A DNA stretch of 64,000 nt from Sphingomonas ginsengisoli An et al. 2013 (GTDB lineage Bacteria > Pseudomonadota > Alphaproteobacteria > Sphingomonadales > Sphingomonadaceae), in the NCBI RefSeq assembly GCF_009363895.1, contig NZ_CP045434.1, forward strand, positions 1,178,001-1,242,000, read 5' to 3'. Positions 42,392-56,300 of this stretch are shown piece by piece. Every line of letters begins with the position of its first letter. Position 1 is the first letter of the stretch. The notes below the pieces were generated by a model, which saw only the letters and a program-made list of their open reading frames with translations, was not told the DNA's origin and did no database searches. The position numbers and the translations under genes are program-made.

Positions 42392-43780
42392 TCAGGAGGC
42401 GGGGACCAGCCCAAGTGCAGCGCGGCGGCTCCACCGCCACCACATCATCAGCGACACCGCGCCGAGGCCGAGCGCGAGGCCGATCCAGATCCCGACCCCC
42501 TTCAATGGCGTAAGGAAGGCGAGCGCGGCGCCGCAGCCGAGCCCGATCGCCCAATAGCCGAACGCCGCGAACAGCATCGGGACGCGGGTGTCGTGCAGGC
42601 CACGAAGCACGGCCGCGCCGATCACCTGCGCGCCGTCGGCGAGCTGGAAGACGGCGGCGACCAGCAGGAACTCAACCGCCAGCGCGAGGACGGCGGCGCT
42701 GCCGGGTTCGCTGAGGTCAAGGAACAGCCCGGCAAGCTGGCGCGGAACCAGGCACATGACGAGCGCCGAGACGAGCGCGAAGCCGAGCGCGCAGCCGAGC
42801 GCGACCCGGCCCGCAAGGCCGATCCAGCGCGGGTCGCGCGCGCCGTGGGCGTAGCCGACGCGAACGGTTGCCGCCTGACTGAGCCCCAGCGGCACCATGA
42901 AGGCGAAGGCGGCGATCTGCAGGGCGATGACGTGGGCGGCGACCGAGACGGTGTCGATCAGCCCCATCAGATAGACCGCGCAGGAGAAGACGCTGACCTC
43001 GAACGACCAGGTCAGCGCGATCGGGGTGCCGAGCCGGACGAGCTCACGGAAGCGCGGCCAGTCGGGGCGCCACCAGCGGCCGAACAGGTGCATCAGCCGC
43101 AACCGCTTCATGCGTGCGACCGCCAGCCCGAGCGCGATGGCCATGGCGGTGTTGGTGATGACGGTGCTGAGCGCCGAGCCTTCCATGCCGAGCGCGGGGA
43201 GGCCGAGGTGGCCGAAGATCAGCGCCCAGTTGAGCAGCACGTTCAGCGCCACCCCACCGAGCGCGACCGCCAGCGTGACCGGGGTGCGGCCAAAGGCGGT
43301 CAGCGCGGTGCGGAAGAGGAAGACCAGCAGGCCGGGCAGCAGCGCCCAGCGCAGCACGGCCATGAACCGGCCGGCATCGGCCGAGAGCAAGGGGTCTTGC
43401 CCGAGCAGGTGGCAGAGCGGCTCGACCAGGCTCAGCAGCAGCATTCCGGCGAGGCTGTAGAAGCCGACTAGCCACAGCCCCATGCGGAAGCTGCGACGGC
43501 TTTCGCGCACCGCCTCGACCCGGCGGCCGAGCGCGGAGGCGATCATCGGCGCGATGGCGTAGCTAAGGCCGACCCCGGTGAAGAGGATCAGACTGTAGAA
43601 ATTGACCGCGAGCGCCGAGGCGGCGAGCGCGCGGGCGCTCAGCCGGCCGAGCATCAGCACATCGGTGGTGGTGATCGCATTGGCGGCGAGGTTGGAGAGC
43701 ACGAGCGGCCAGGCCAGCGCGAGGCTGGCGCTCAACTCCTCGCGCCAGCCGGCGGGAGCGGCGGCGAGGGCGCGCGGCAT
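42392..43780 (-). CDS. MATE-family multidrug/drug:cation antiporter
   Basis: 462 residues with about twelve membrane helices in two related halves (LAWPLVLSNLAANAITTTDVLMLG near the N-terminus; FSCAVYLMGLIDTVSVAAHVIALQI in the second half). The VLMLG and acidic residues of MATE proteins are seen. It likely exports cationic drugs or metabolites; substrate unknown. The ATG at 43778-43780 was preferred over a GTG 12 codons upstream. Confidence 0.88.
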   Translation of the reverse strand: MPRALAAAPAGWREELSASLALAWPLVLSNLAANAITTTDVLMLGRLSARALAASALAVNFYSLILFTGVGLSYAIAPMIASALGRRVEAVRESRRSFRMGLWLVGFYSLAGMLLLSLVEPLCHLLGQDPLLSADAGRFMAVLRWALLPGLLVFLFRTALTAFGRTPVTLAVALGGVALNVLLNWALIFGHLGLPALGMEGSALSTVITNTAMAIALGLAVARMKRLRLMHLFGRWWRPDWPRFRELVRLGTPIALTWSFEVSVFSCAVYLMGLIDTVSVAAHVIALQIAAFAFMVPLGLSQAATVRVGYAHGARDPRWIGLAGRVALGCALGFALVSALVMCLVPRQLAGLFLDLSEPGSAAVLALAVEFLLVAAVFQLADGAQVIGAAVLRGLHDTRVPMLFAAFGYWAIGLGCGAALAFLTPLKGVGIWIGLALGLGAVSLMMWWRWSRRAALGLVPAS

Positions 43781-43874
43781 GAGCGCTGCCCTAGCGTGGG
43801 GCAGGACGCGCGTCACCTATGGCGCGGGCCCGCGGGCTCGGCTAACCACCACGCCGCATCAGGAGAGCGGTTCG

Positions 43875-45743
43875 ATGAAGTTCGTGCGTGGGGTCTGGCA
43901 TCTGCTGGTCGGGATCAAGGACGCGCTGGTCCTGCTCTTCATGCTGCTGTTCTTCGGGACGCTCTACGCGATCCTGTCGCACCGCCCGGCCCCCGTCGGC
44001 GACGGCGTGCTCGACCTTGCGCTCAAGGGCGCGATCGTCGAGCAGCCGAGCGAGAGCGATCCGGTGGCGGCGTTCGGCGGCGGCAGCGCGCCGCGCCAGT
44101 ACAGCCTGCGCCAGCTCCGCGCCGCGCTCATCGCCGCCAAGGACGACGACCGGGTCAAGGCGGTCGCGCTCGACCTCGACAGCTTCGGCGGCGGTGGCCA
44201 GGCGGCGCTACACGATGTCGGCCAAGCGCTCGACGGCATCCGCCGCGCGGGCAAGCCGGTGGTCGCCTACGCCACCGCCTACACCGACGACAGCTACCAG
44301 CTCGCCGCCCACGCCTCGGAAGTGTGGCTCAACCCGCTCGGCACCGTCGCGCTGGCCGGGCCGGGCGGCACCAACCTTTACTACAAGGGCCTGTTCGACA
44401 AGCTGGGCGTGACCGCCAACGTCTACCGCGTCGGCGCCTTCAAGAGCGCGGTCGAGCCCTACATCCGCAACGACATGTCGCCCGAGGCGCGCGAGAATGC
44501 GCAGAGCCTTGCCGCCAATCTGCTAGAAACGTGGCGCGAGGACGTTCACACCGCGCGGCCCAAGGCGGCGATCGACCCCTATCTGCAGAACATGGCGGGG
44601 GTGGTGACCGCCGCCGGGGGCGACTTCGCCCAGGCGGCGCTGCGCTCTGGCCTGATCGACAAGGTCGGCGAGCGCCAACAATATGAGGCGCGGCTGGCCG
44701 AGCTCGGCGGCGCCGCCGACAAGGAGCGCGGCGGCTACAAGCACATCGCCCTCCCCGCCTACGTCAACGACAAGGTCAAGGACGACGACCACGGCCCAAT
44801 CGGGATCGTCACGGTCGCGGGCACGATCGTCGACGGCAAGGCGCCGCTCGGCACCGCCGGTGGGGACAGCATCGCCAACGTGATCGAAAAGGGCGTTCGC
44901 AGTGGCAAGCTGAAGGCGCTGGTCGTGCGGATCGATTCGCCCGGCGGCTCGGTCACCGCGTCCGAGCGGATCCGCGCGGCGCTGCTCGCGGCCAAGGCCA
45001 AGGGCATCCCGGTGGTCGCCTCGATGGGCAATGTCGCCGCGTCGGGCGGTTACTGGGTGTCGACCGCGGCCAGCCAGGTGATCGCCGAGCCGTCGACCAT
45101 CACCGGCTCGATCGGCGTGTTCGCGGTGCTGCCAAGCTTCCAGGGCACGCTGCAGAAGCTGGGGGTCGGCGCCGACGGGGTGAAGACGACGCCGCAGTCG
45201 GGCGAGCCCGACTTGCTGCGCGGCCCCTCGCCTGAGGCCGGGCAATTGCTGCAGATGGGCGTCAACTCGATCTACGCCAACTTCCTCGGCATCGTCGCCA
45301 AGGCGCGCGGCAAGACGCCCGAGCAGATCAACGCCATCGCCGGCGGGCGGGTATGGGCCGGCGGCCAGGCCAAGCAACTGGGGCTGGTCGACAGCTTCGG
45401 AGGGATGGACGAGGCGATCGCCAAGGCTGCCGAGCTCGCCAAATTGGGTGACGAGCGCGGGGTAACCTACCTCGACCGGCCCAAGAGCTGGAAGTCGGCG
45501 CTCTATTCGGCCTTCCGCGATGACGACGACAGCAGCACCGCCAACGAGGCCGATGGCTTCGCGGTGCTGGGTGGCCGCGGCACCGCCGAACTGATGAGCG
45601 GGCTCGCCCAGGCGCGCGAAGTGCTGAGCGGGCCGACCATCCAGGTGCGCTGCCTCGAATGCGGCCCGGCGACCCCGCCGACGGCGCGGGTCAAGGCCGA
45701 GGACCTCGGCTGGTTCGCGAGGCTGGTGGCGCTGCTGTCCTAG
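43875..45743 (+). CDS. sppA: Signal peptide peptidase SppA, 67 kDa type
   Basis: 622 residues with one N-terminal membrane anchor (LVLLFMLLFFGTLYAIL) and two tandem S49 domains. The general-base lysine lies in the first domain (GAFKSAVEPY) and the nucleophilic serine in the second (ASMGNVAASGGYW). It degrades cleaved signal peptides. AGGAGA precedes the ATG. The last 53 bases overlap the convergent PepSY gene. Confidence 0.92.
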   Translation: MKFVRGVWHLLVGIKDALVLLFMLLFFGTLYAILSHRPAPVGDGVLDLALKGAIVEQPSESDPVAAFGGGSAPRQYSLRQLRAALIAAKDDDRVKAVALDLDSFGGGGQAALHDVGQALDGIRRAGKPVVAYATAYTDDSYQLAAHASEVWLNPLGTVALAGPGGTNLYYKGLFDKLGVTANVYRVGAFKSAVEPYIRNDMSPEARENAQSLAANLLETWREDVHTARPKAAIDPYLQNMAGVVTAAGGDFAQAALRSGLIDKVGERQQYEARLAELGGAADKERGGYKHIALPAYVNDKVKDDDHGPIGIVTVAGTIVDGKAPLGTAGGDSIANVIEKGVRSGKLKALVVRIDSPGGSVTASERIRAALLAAKAKGIPVVASMGNVAASGGYWVSTAASQVIAEPSTITGSIGVFAVLPSFQGTLQKLGVGADGVKTTPQSGEPDLLRGPSPEAGQLLQMGVNSIYANFLGIVAKARGKTPEQINAIAGGRVWAGGQAKQLGLVDSFGGMDEAIAKAAELAKLGDERGVTYLDRPKSWKSALYSAFRDDDDSSTANEADGFAVLGGRGTAELMSGLAQAREVLSGPTIQVRCLECGPATPPTARVKAEDLGWFARLVALLS

Positions 45744-46416
45744 CGCGGCGACGGCGCACCGTCAGCGGCAGCAGCAACAGCGCAAGCATCGTGCCCGCCA
45801 AGGCGGCGAGTCCGAAGCCGATGACCCACGGGTTGTGCGTGTTTTCGCGCTCACCCAGGTCCATGATGTGGAGACCCCACATCCAGTCGTAGAAGCGCCA
45901 CCACCGGGTGCGGCGGGCGATCACCTCGCCCGAGGCCGCGTCGACGAAGAAATGGGTCCCATCGCTGAGATCGACTTCATAGGCCGCGACCGGGCGGCGC
46001 AATTCGAGTGGCGGGTGGGCGGCATCGGTGCGAGACACGCGAACGACCGTGGCGGTGCCGCGATAGCGGGCCATGACCTCGCTGGCCGCATCGGCAGGCC
46101 CGAGCGGTGGCAACAGCAAGCCGCTGTTGGGGTCGGCCAGTCGCGTCGGACCGTCGCGCATCGCCACGACCCAGCGCGGTCCGGTGGCGCGCGATTCGAG
46201 GCTCAGCCGGTCAAGCGGCAATCCGGCGACGTTCGGCGCCACGGCCGGGCCAGTCAGCCGGATGGGCGCGACGGGCGCTAGCAGGTCGGAACCGCGCACT
46301 TCGTCGATCGGCTTCCACACCATGACGACGCCGGACACAGTCCAGAAGAGCAATGGCAGGCCAATGAGCCAGCCGAGCCAGACGTGCCAACGGCGCAGGG
46401 TCCTGCGGAGGCGCAC
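45691..46416 (-). CDS. PepSY-domain membrane protein
   Basis: 241 residues. An N-terminal helix (WLGWLIGLPLLFWTVSGVVMVW) and a C-terminal helix flank a periplasmic PepSY-like region (YEVDLSDGTHFFVDAASGEVIARR). WHVWLGW and the aromatic cluster TRWWRFYDWMWGLHIMD are typical of PepSY proteins linked to iron uptake or reductases. Start is a GTG directly abutting the stop of the gene upstream. Its end overlaps sppA by 53 bases. Confidence 0.8.
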   Translation of the reverse strand: MRLRRTLRRWHVWLGWLIGLPLLFWTVSGVVMVWKPIDEVRGSDLLAPVAPIRLTGPAVAPNVAGLPLDRLSLESRATGPRWVVAMRDGPTRLADPNSGLLLPPLGPADAASEVMARYRGTATVVRVSRTDAAHPPLELRRPVAAYEVDLSDGTHFFVDAASGEVIARRTRWWRFYDWMWGLHIMDLGERENTHNPWVIGFGLAALAGTMLALLLLPLTVRRRRARTAAPPASRTSRGPRP

Positions 46417-47133
46417 CTACTGGGTCAGCGAGCGGGCGAGCGTCCGCAGCACGGGCGCGGGGCGCTCGATGATGTCGCCGTGCGAGGGGATGATGCGCCT
46501 GAGGTCGGGGAGCGCGGCCCACAACTCGAACTGAGCGGCGAGCGCGGGCGCGTCCTTGACGAACATCCGGCGCGCGACGCGCGGGACCTGCGACGCCGGG
46601 CCGAACCCCATCAGCCGGGCCATGATCCACGCCCCCACCCCGCGTGGCGAGCGGACGTGGCCGATGATGTCGTTGGTGACGAGGCTGGTTTCGCCCGCGT
46701 CGTCGACCCTCAGGACGAACTCGATCGCATCGAGCCCGGGCACGGTGATCAGCGTCCGCCCCGTGCCGAGGTCGGCGGTGGTGGTGGTCACCGGCACCGC
46801 CTCGGCGACTTTGGCCCGGGCCCCTTCGGGCGCGACGATCGCGGCCTTGGGATAGCGGCGGTGGAACGGCCTGAGGTCGAGGCGGTGCGCGGGGTTGGGG
46901 ACGATCAGGAAGGCCGGCTGCCCGAGCGCCTCGATCCGCGCCATCTCGGCCTCGGGTAGGCAAATCGGCGAGAAGATGGCGGTGTGGTCGCCGCTCAGCG
47001 CGACCACCGTCATCCGCCGCGGGAAATTGCCGAGCGGCATCGGGATCTGCCCGACAACGGTCAGCAGCCCGGGCGCGACCTCTTGCAGCGGGTCATGGGG
47101 AAGCACCGTCCAGTCGTCGTGGAGCTTCGCCAT
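46417..47133 (-). CDS. DUF4336-type metallo-beta-lactamase-fold protein
   Basis: 238 residues. The start LHDDWTVLPHDPLQEVAPGLLTVVG, the segment FLIVPNPAHRLDLRPFHRRYPKA and the end RRIIPSHGDIIE are in DUF4336 style: a degenerate metallo-hydrolase with His and Asp left in HRLDLRPFH and SHGD. Activity unknown. It is directly followed by the PepSY gene and lies 13 bases downstream of lpd. Confidence 0.7.
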   Translation of the reverse strand: MAKLHDDWTVLPHDPLQEVAPGLLTVVGQIPMPLGNFPRRMTVVALSGDHTAIFSPICLPEAEMARIEALGQPAFLIVPNPAHRLDLRPFHRRYPKAAIVAPEGARAKVAEAVPVTTTTADLGTGRTLITVPGLDAIEFVLRVDDAGETSLVTNDIIGHVRSPRGVGAWIMARLMGFGPASQVPRVARRMFVKDAPALAAQFELWAALPDLRRIIPSHGDIIERPAPVLRTLARSLTQ

Positions 47134-47146
47134 GGCCGGTGCTTCC

Positions 47147-48544
<1,398 letters not shown>

Positions 48545-48552
48545 AAATTCCT

Positions 48553-48634
48553 CGTCATCCCGGCGCAGGCCGGGATCTCAGCTTGCCCGTCGCGCCATTC
48601 ATTCGCTGAGGTCCCGGCCTTCGCCGGGACGACG
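48553..48634. repeat. Inverted-repeat intergenic element (CGTCATCCCGGC type)
   Basis: Two palindromic GC-rich units, CGTCATCCCGGCGCAGGCCGGGAT and GTCCCGGCCTTCGCCGGGACGACG, face each other over a short spacer. Read in frame such elements give VIPAQAGI-like peptides and are widespread between genes of sphingomonads and relatives. It separates lpd from odhB and may shape mRNA ends inside the operon. Confidence 0.8.
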
Positions 48635-48635
48635 G

Positions 48636-49880
<1,245 letters not shown>

Positions 49881-49888
49881 CGAATTCC

Positions 49889-52711
49889 TCAGGAGTTGGC
49901 AGTGGCCGCGGCAGGCTGTTTAGCCTCCACCGCGGCATTGGTCGATTGCGGGGTGCCGAGCGCGTCGCCGATCAGCGCGGCCTGCTCGGCCGCATGGCGC
50001 TTGGCGAGGCCGGTGGCAGGCGAAGCTGAGGCGGCGCGACCGGCGTAGCGCGGACGGAAGTCCTTGCCCGCGGCCTTGAGCGCTTCCTCGATGTAGCTTT
50101 CGACGAAGAACCAGCTGCCGTTGTTGCGCGGCTCTTCCTGGCACCAGACGACTTCTTCCAGCGCGGGCATCGCCTGCAGCCGCTTGACCAGCGGCTCCGA
50201 GGGGAAGGGATAGAGCTGCTCGAGGCGGACGATCTCGATGTCGGTCGCCCCGGCGGCGTCGCGGGCCTCGATCAGCTCGTAGGCGATCTTGCCCGAGCAG
50301 AGGACGAGGCGGCGGGTCTGCCCCTCGGCCGGCGGGTTGAGGTCGGAGAGGATCCGCTTGAAGTGGCTTTCCCCGGTGAAGTCGGCCGCGCTCGAAACCG
50401 CCAGCTTGTGGCGCAGCAACGACTTGGGCGTCATCACCACCAGCGGCTTGCGGAAGTCGCGCAGCAACTGGCGCCGGAGCAGGTGGAAGTAATTGGCCGG
50501 GGTCGTCGGGTAGGCGACCTGGATATTGTCCTCGGCGCAGAGTTGCAGATAGCGCTCGAGCCGGGCCGAGCTGTGCTCGGGACCCTGCCCTTCGAACCCG
50601 TGCGGGAGGAGCAGGACGAGCCCGCTGGCGCGCAGCCACTTGGCCTCGCCGCTGGCGATAAACTGGTCGATGATGACCTGCGCGCCGTTGGCGAAATCGC
50701 CGAACTGCGCCTCCCACAACACCAGCGTCCGCGGGTCGGCGAGGCTGTAGCCATATTCGAAGCCGAGCACGCCGAACTCGGACAGCGGGCTGTCGCGAAC
50801 CTCGAACCGGCCGCTGTTGACGCGGGTCAGCGGCACGAACTTCGACCCGTTGAGCTGGTCGGTCCACACCGCATGGCGCTGCGAGAAGGTGCCGCGGCCG
50901 CTGTCCTGGCCCGACAGGCGAACGTTGTGGCCCTCGGCAAGCAAGGCGCCGAAAGCGAGTGCCTCGCCCGTCGCCCAGTCGAAGTTGGCGCCGCTGCCGA
51001 ACATCTGGCGCTTGGCCTCGATGATCCGCTGGAGCGTCTTGTGCATCGCGAAGTCGGCGGGGATGGTGGTCAGCACCTCGCCGATCCGCTCCATCTCCTC
51101 GGCGTCGATCGCGGTGCCGGTGTTGCGGCGGCCGCTGACCGGCTCGGCGGGACGCTTGAGGCCCGACCAGCGGCCCTCGAACCAGTCGGCCTTGTTGGGG
51201 AGGTAGGTGGCGCCGGCCTCAAACTCGCCCTCGAGCAACTGGGTGAACTCGGCCGTTTTGGCGTCGGCCCACGCCTGATCGATCACGCCCTCGGCGATCA
51301 ACCGGTCGGCGTAAAGCTTGCTGATTGGCGGATGCTGGCGGATCGCGTCGTACATCAGCGGCTGGGTGAAGCTCGGCTCGTCGCCCTCATTGTGGCCGAA
51401 CCGGCGGTAGCACCACATGTCGATGACGATGTCGCGGTTGAATTCCTGCCGGAACTCGATCGCGAGCTTGCAGCAAAAAGTGACCGCCTCGGGATCGTCG
51501 CCGTTGACGTGGAGGATCGGCGCCATGATCCCCTTGGCGACGTCCGACGGGTAAGGCGACGAGCGCGCGAATTGCGGCGAGGTGGTGAAGCCGACCTGGT
51601 TGTTGATCACGAAGTGGAGGCAGCCGCCGGTGCCGTAACCGGGCAGTCCGGAGAAGCTCAGGCACTCCCAGACGATGCCCTGGCCGGCGAAGGCCGCGTC
51701 GCCGTGGAGCAGCACGGGCAGGACCTTGTCGCCCTGCGCGTCCTCCTTGATCACCTGCACCGCGCGCGCCTTGCCGAGCACGACCGGGTTGACCGCCTCG
51801 AGGTGCGACGGGTTGGCCTGGAGCGAGAGGTGGACCTTGACCCCGTCGAACTCGCGATCCGAGCTGGTGCCGAGGTGATATTTGACGTCGCCCGAACCGC
51901 CGACGTCCTTGGGGTTGGCGCTGCCGCCGGCGAATTCGTTGAAGATCGCGCGGTAGGGCTTGCCCATGACGTTGGCGAGGACGTTCAGGCGGCCGCGGTG
52001 GGCCATGCCGAAGGTGACTTCCTCGACCCCAAGCTGGCCGCCATATTTGATCACGCTCTCGAGCGCGGGGATCATGCTCTCGCCGCCGTCGAGGCCGAAG
52101 CGCTTGGTCCCGACGTACTTCTTGGCGAGGAAGCGCTCCCACTGCTCGCCGTGGATCACTTTCTCGAGGATCGCCTGCTTGCCCTCGGGGGTGAAGCTGA
52201 CGCCCTTGTCGCGGCCCTCGATCCGATCCTGGAGGAAGCGGCGCTCGCCAAGATCGTTGATGTGCATATATTCGACGCCGATCTTGCCGCAGTAATTCTT
52301 GCGCAAGGTGGCGACGATTTCGTTGACGGTGGCGGTCTGGAGGCCGAGCGCGCCAGCGATGTAAACCGGGCGGTCGAGGTCGGCGGCGGTGAAGCCGTGA
52401 TACTCAGGGGTGAGGTCGGCGGGCAGCTCGCGGTGCGACAGGCCGAGCGGGTCGAGATCGGCGGCGAGATGGCCTCGCACCCGATAGGTGCGGATCAGCA
52501 TCATCGCGCGGACGCTGTCGTCGGCGGCGCTGTGGAGCGCGGCCTCGTCGATCACGCCGGTCGCGGCGGCAACGGCCTTGGCGCCCTGCTTGACCTGCTC
52601 GATGGTGGCTTCGGTCGGATCGAGCCCGAGATTGAGGTCGTCGAGCGCCGTCACCGGCCAATTGGGCCGTTCCCAGCTCGGTCCTTGCTCAGCTTCGAAT
52701 AGGTCAGTCAC
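49889..52711 (-). CDS. sucA: 2-Oxoglutarate dehydrogenase E1
   Basis: 940 residues. The start is GTG at 52709-52711 after GGAGAG, giving [13 protein letters not shown]. Thiamine-diphosphate-binding regions are seen around [15 protein letters not shown] and [13 protein letters not shown], and the C-terminal transketolase part around [15 protein letters not shown] and [11 protein letters not shown]. It decarboxylates 2-oxoglutarate and loads OdhB. Confidence 0.96.
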   Translation of the reverse strand: MTDLFEAEQGPSWERPNWPVTALDDLNLGLDPTEATIEQVKQGAKAVAAATGVIDEAALHSAADDSVRAMMLIRTYRVRGHLAADLDPLGLSHRELPADLTPEYHGFTAADLDRPVYIAGALGLQTATVNEIVATLRKNYCGKIGVEYMHINDLGERRFLQDRIEGRDKGVSFTPEGKQAILEKVIHGEQWERFLAKKYVGTKRFGLDGGESMIPALESVIKYGGQLGVEEVTFGMAHRGRLNVLANVMGKPYRAIFNEFAGGSANPKDVGGSGDVKYHLGTSSDREFDGVKVHLSLQANPSHLEAVNPVVLGKARAVQVIKEDAQGDKVLPVLLHGDAAFAGQGIVWECLSFSGLPGYGTGGCLHFVINNQVGFTTSPQFARSSPYPSDVAKGIMAPILHVNGDDPEAVTFCCKLAIEFRQEFNRDIVIDMWCYRRFGHNEGDEPSFTQPLMYDAIRQHPPISKLYADRLIAEGVIDQAWADAKTAEFTQLLEGEFEAGATYLPNKADWFEGRWSGLKRPAEPVSGRRNTGTAIDAEEMERIGEVLTTIPADFAMHKTLQRIIEAKRQMFGSGANFDWATGEALAFGALLAEGHNVRLSGQDSGRGTFSQRHAVWTDQLNGSKFVPLTRVNSGRFEVRDSPLSEFGVLGFEYGYSLADPRTLVLWEAQFGDFANGAQVIIDQFIASGEAKWLRASGLVLLLPHGFEGQGPEHSSARLERYLQLCAEDNIQVAYPTTPANYFHLLRRQLLRDFRKPLVVMTPKSLLRHKLAVSSAADFTGESHFKRILSDLNPPAEGQTRRLVLCSGKIAYELIEARDAAGATDIEIVRLEQLYPFPSEPLVKRLQAMPALEEVVWCQEEPRNNGSWFFVESYIEEALKAAGKDFRPRYAGRAASASPATGLAKRHAAEQAALIGDALGTPQSTNAAVEAKQPAAATANS

Positions 52712-52756
52712 AGCTACTCTCCGTCCCCCGGATGCCACCGGGGCCCCGCTACCCTT

Positions 52757-53637
52757 TTAGCCGTTCAACAGCGCCTTCAAGGTCTTGCCGAGCTCAGATG
52801 GGCTCGGCGACACGCGGATTCCAGCGGCCTCCATCGCCGCGATCTTGCTTTCCGCGTCGCCCTTACCGCCCGAGACGATCGCGCCGGCGTGGCCCATGCG
52901 GCGGCCCGGCGGGGCGGTGCGGCCGGCGATGAAGCCGACGGTCGGCTTGGAGCGGCCGCGCTTGGCCTCGTCGGCGAGGAACTGGGCGGCGTCTTCCTCG
53001 GCGCTGCCGCCAATCTCGCCAATCATGATGATCGATCTTGTAGCGTCGTCGGCGAGGAACATCTCGAGCATGTCGATGAACTCGGTGCCCTTCACCGGAT
53101 CGCCGCCGATGCCGACCGCGGTGGTCTGGCCGAGGCCCTCGTTCGAGGTCTGGAACACCGCTTCGTAGGTCAGCGTGCCCGAGCGGCTGACGACGCCGAC
53201 ACTGCCCTTCTTGAAGATGTTGCCCGGCATGATGCCGATCTTGCACTCTTCGGGGGTGAGGACGCCCGGGCAGTTCGGCCCGATCAGCCGCGACTTGGAG
53301 CCGTCGAGCGCGCGCTTGACCTTGACCATGTCGAGCACCGGGATGCCCTCGGTGATGCAGACGATCAGCGGCACCTCGGCGTCGATCGCCTCGAGGATCG
53401 AGTCCGCGGCGAAGGGCGGCGGAACGTAGATGACGCTGGCATCGGCACCGGTACGGGCAACCGCCTCTTCCACGGTATCGAACACGGGCAGGCCGATGTG
53501 GGTCGAGCCGCCCTTACCGGGGGTGACTCCGCCGACCATCTGCGTCCCGTAGGCGAGGGCCTGCTGGGTGTGGAAAGTGCCGGTCTCCCCGGTCATGCCC
53601 TGGGTGATGACCTTGGTCTTGCGATTTACGAGAATGC

Positions 53638-53641
<4 letters not shown>
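52757..53641 (-). CDS. sucD: Succinyl-CoA ligase alpha subunit
   Basis: 294 residues. CoA-binding start [20 protein letters not shown] and phosphohistidine loop region ([18 protein letters not shown]) match SucD. It makes succinate with substrate-level ATP or GTP formation. Its partner sucC, normally directly upstream, is absent here; an unknown gene takes that position and overlaps this start by 4 bases. Confidence 0.95.
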
Positions 53642-55106
<1,465 letters not shown>

Positions 55107-55246
55107 CTATGAGTGAGCCGACCGAGGACCGGCGGCGGTGCGAGGGGGCCTCTAGCCCGATGGCAGCCGTCGGGCAACCGCTACCCGGCTCGCGAGTTAC
55201 GCCCTCATCAGACGCGGATTCCCGCGTTACCTAAGAGGAACATCGC

Positions 55247-55624
55247 ATGAAAATCGCATTGGTCATTGCGGGCGCGTCGCTCGCCGCGATCGCGGCGCCG
55301 GCTGCCGCCGACCCCGGTCACGGCCGGGGCCACGACCGCGACCGCGGCAATTATGGCTGGAACGATCGCGGCTGCCCGCCGGGTCTCGCCAAGAAGCACA
55401 ATGGCTGCCTGCCGCCGGGCCAGGCCCGCCGCCTGTCGCGCGGAATGCGTTACGCGCCGGACTACGGCTATCGCGCCTATTCGTACAATTCGATCCCGTA
55501 TAGCGTCCGCCGCCAGTATAATCTGAACCGCAACTACCGTTATTACTACAATGACGGTCAGTTGTACGGCGTCGACCCGACGACCCAGATCGTCCAGTCG
55601 ATCATCCAGTCCGTCCTGCGCTAG
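55247..55624 (+). CDS. Exported RcnB-like protein
   Basis: 125 residues. Signal peptide ([16 protein letters not shown]) followed by a His/Asp/Arg/Gly-rich stretch ([14 protein letters not shown]) and [18 protein letters not shown], a paired Cys-Pro-Pro-Gly motif common in small sphingomonad envelope proteins. The Tyr-rich C-terminal part ([15 protein letters not shown]) resembles RcnB, a periplasmic Ni/Co homeostasis protein. Function uncertain. Confidence 0.7.
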   Translation: MKIALVIAGASLAAIAAPAAADPGHGRGHDRDRGNYGWNDRGCPPGLAKKHNGCLPPGQARRLSRGMRYAPDYGYRAYSYNSIPYSVRRQYNLNRNYRYYYNDGQLYGVDPTTQIVQSIIQSVLR

Positions 55625-56277
55625 GCAGCGGCGATCCGACGACGGAGCCGGCGGCGTAGCCACGCCGCCGGCACCACCACCAAGAGGATGAGCGGCCCGG
55701 CGAACCGGTCGTAGAGGCCGAGCGCGATCGAGATGGCGAGCAGCGCCCCGACCATTCCGGGGATGGCAAGCACCACCGCTTCGAGCTTGAGCTGAAGCTG
55801 CGTGAGCGCAGGGTGACCAAGCTTGCCGATGAAGGCGGCGTAGAGCCACAGCATCAGCTGCACGACGCCGATCGCGGCGAACAGGGTGAAATAATAGGGG
55901 TTGCCGAGGTGCGGACCGTGCATGGCGAACAGCTCGGCGACCGCCGGCGCGAGCGCGACCAGGCACAGCAGCAAGAGGTTGATGATCGTCAGCGGCATGT
56001 CGGCGCGGATCAGCCGCGCGAACATCCGGCGATGGTTTATCCAGAAGATGCCGACGACGAGAAAGCCGAACAAATAGCCGAACATCGAGCGGCCCGACTG
56101 GCGGAGGAGATCGGCGACAGTTCCGTCCCAATGTTCAGGAATCTTGAGCTCGAGCGCGAGCAGGGTGATGGCGATCGCGAAAACACCGTCGGACAGCATC
56201 AGCAGCCGGTCGTAATGGTGCCGCTCGAGATGCTTGGCGAGCGGCTCCGCATCGAACAGGTCGGACGCTTCCCCCAT
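55621..56277 (-). CDS. TMEM175-family (DUF1211) putative potassium channel
   Basis: 218 residues with six membrane helices. Helix 1 carries [21 protein letters not shown], the bacterial TMEM175 signature ([13 protein letters not shown]). Bacterial TMEM175 proteins form tetrameric potassium-permeable channels. A short basic C-terminus ends the protein. Its stop overlaps the convergent RcnB-like gene by 4 bases. Confidence 0.82.
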   Translation of the reverse strand: MGEASDLFDAEPLAKHLERHHYDRLLMLSDGVFAIAITLLALELKIPEHWDGTVADLLRQSGRSMFGYLFGFLVVGIFWINHRRMFARLIRADMPLTIINLLLLCLVALAPAVAELFAMHGPHLGNPYYFTLFAAIGVVQLMLWLYAAFIGKLGHPALTQLQLKLEAVVLAIPGMVGALLAISIALGLYDRFAGPLILLVVVPAAWLRRRLRRRIAAA

Positions 56278-56300
56278 CCCCTCCCCCTTTGTCGTTCGGC

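Noticed and set aside
50363..52702. Long plus-strand frame antisense to sucA (779 codons)
   Set aside because: Same reasoning: shadow of sucA codon bias, low-complexity sequence.
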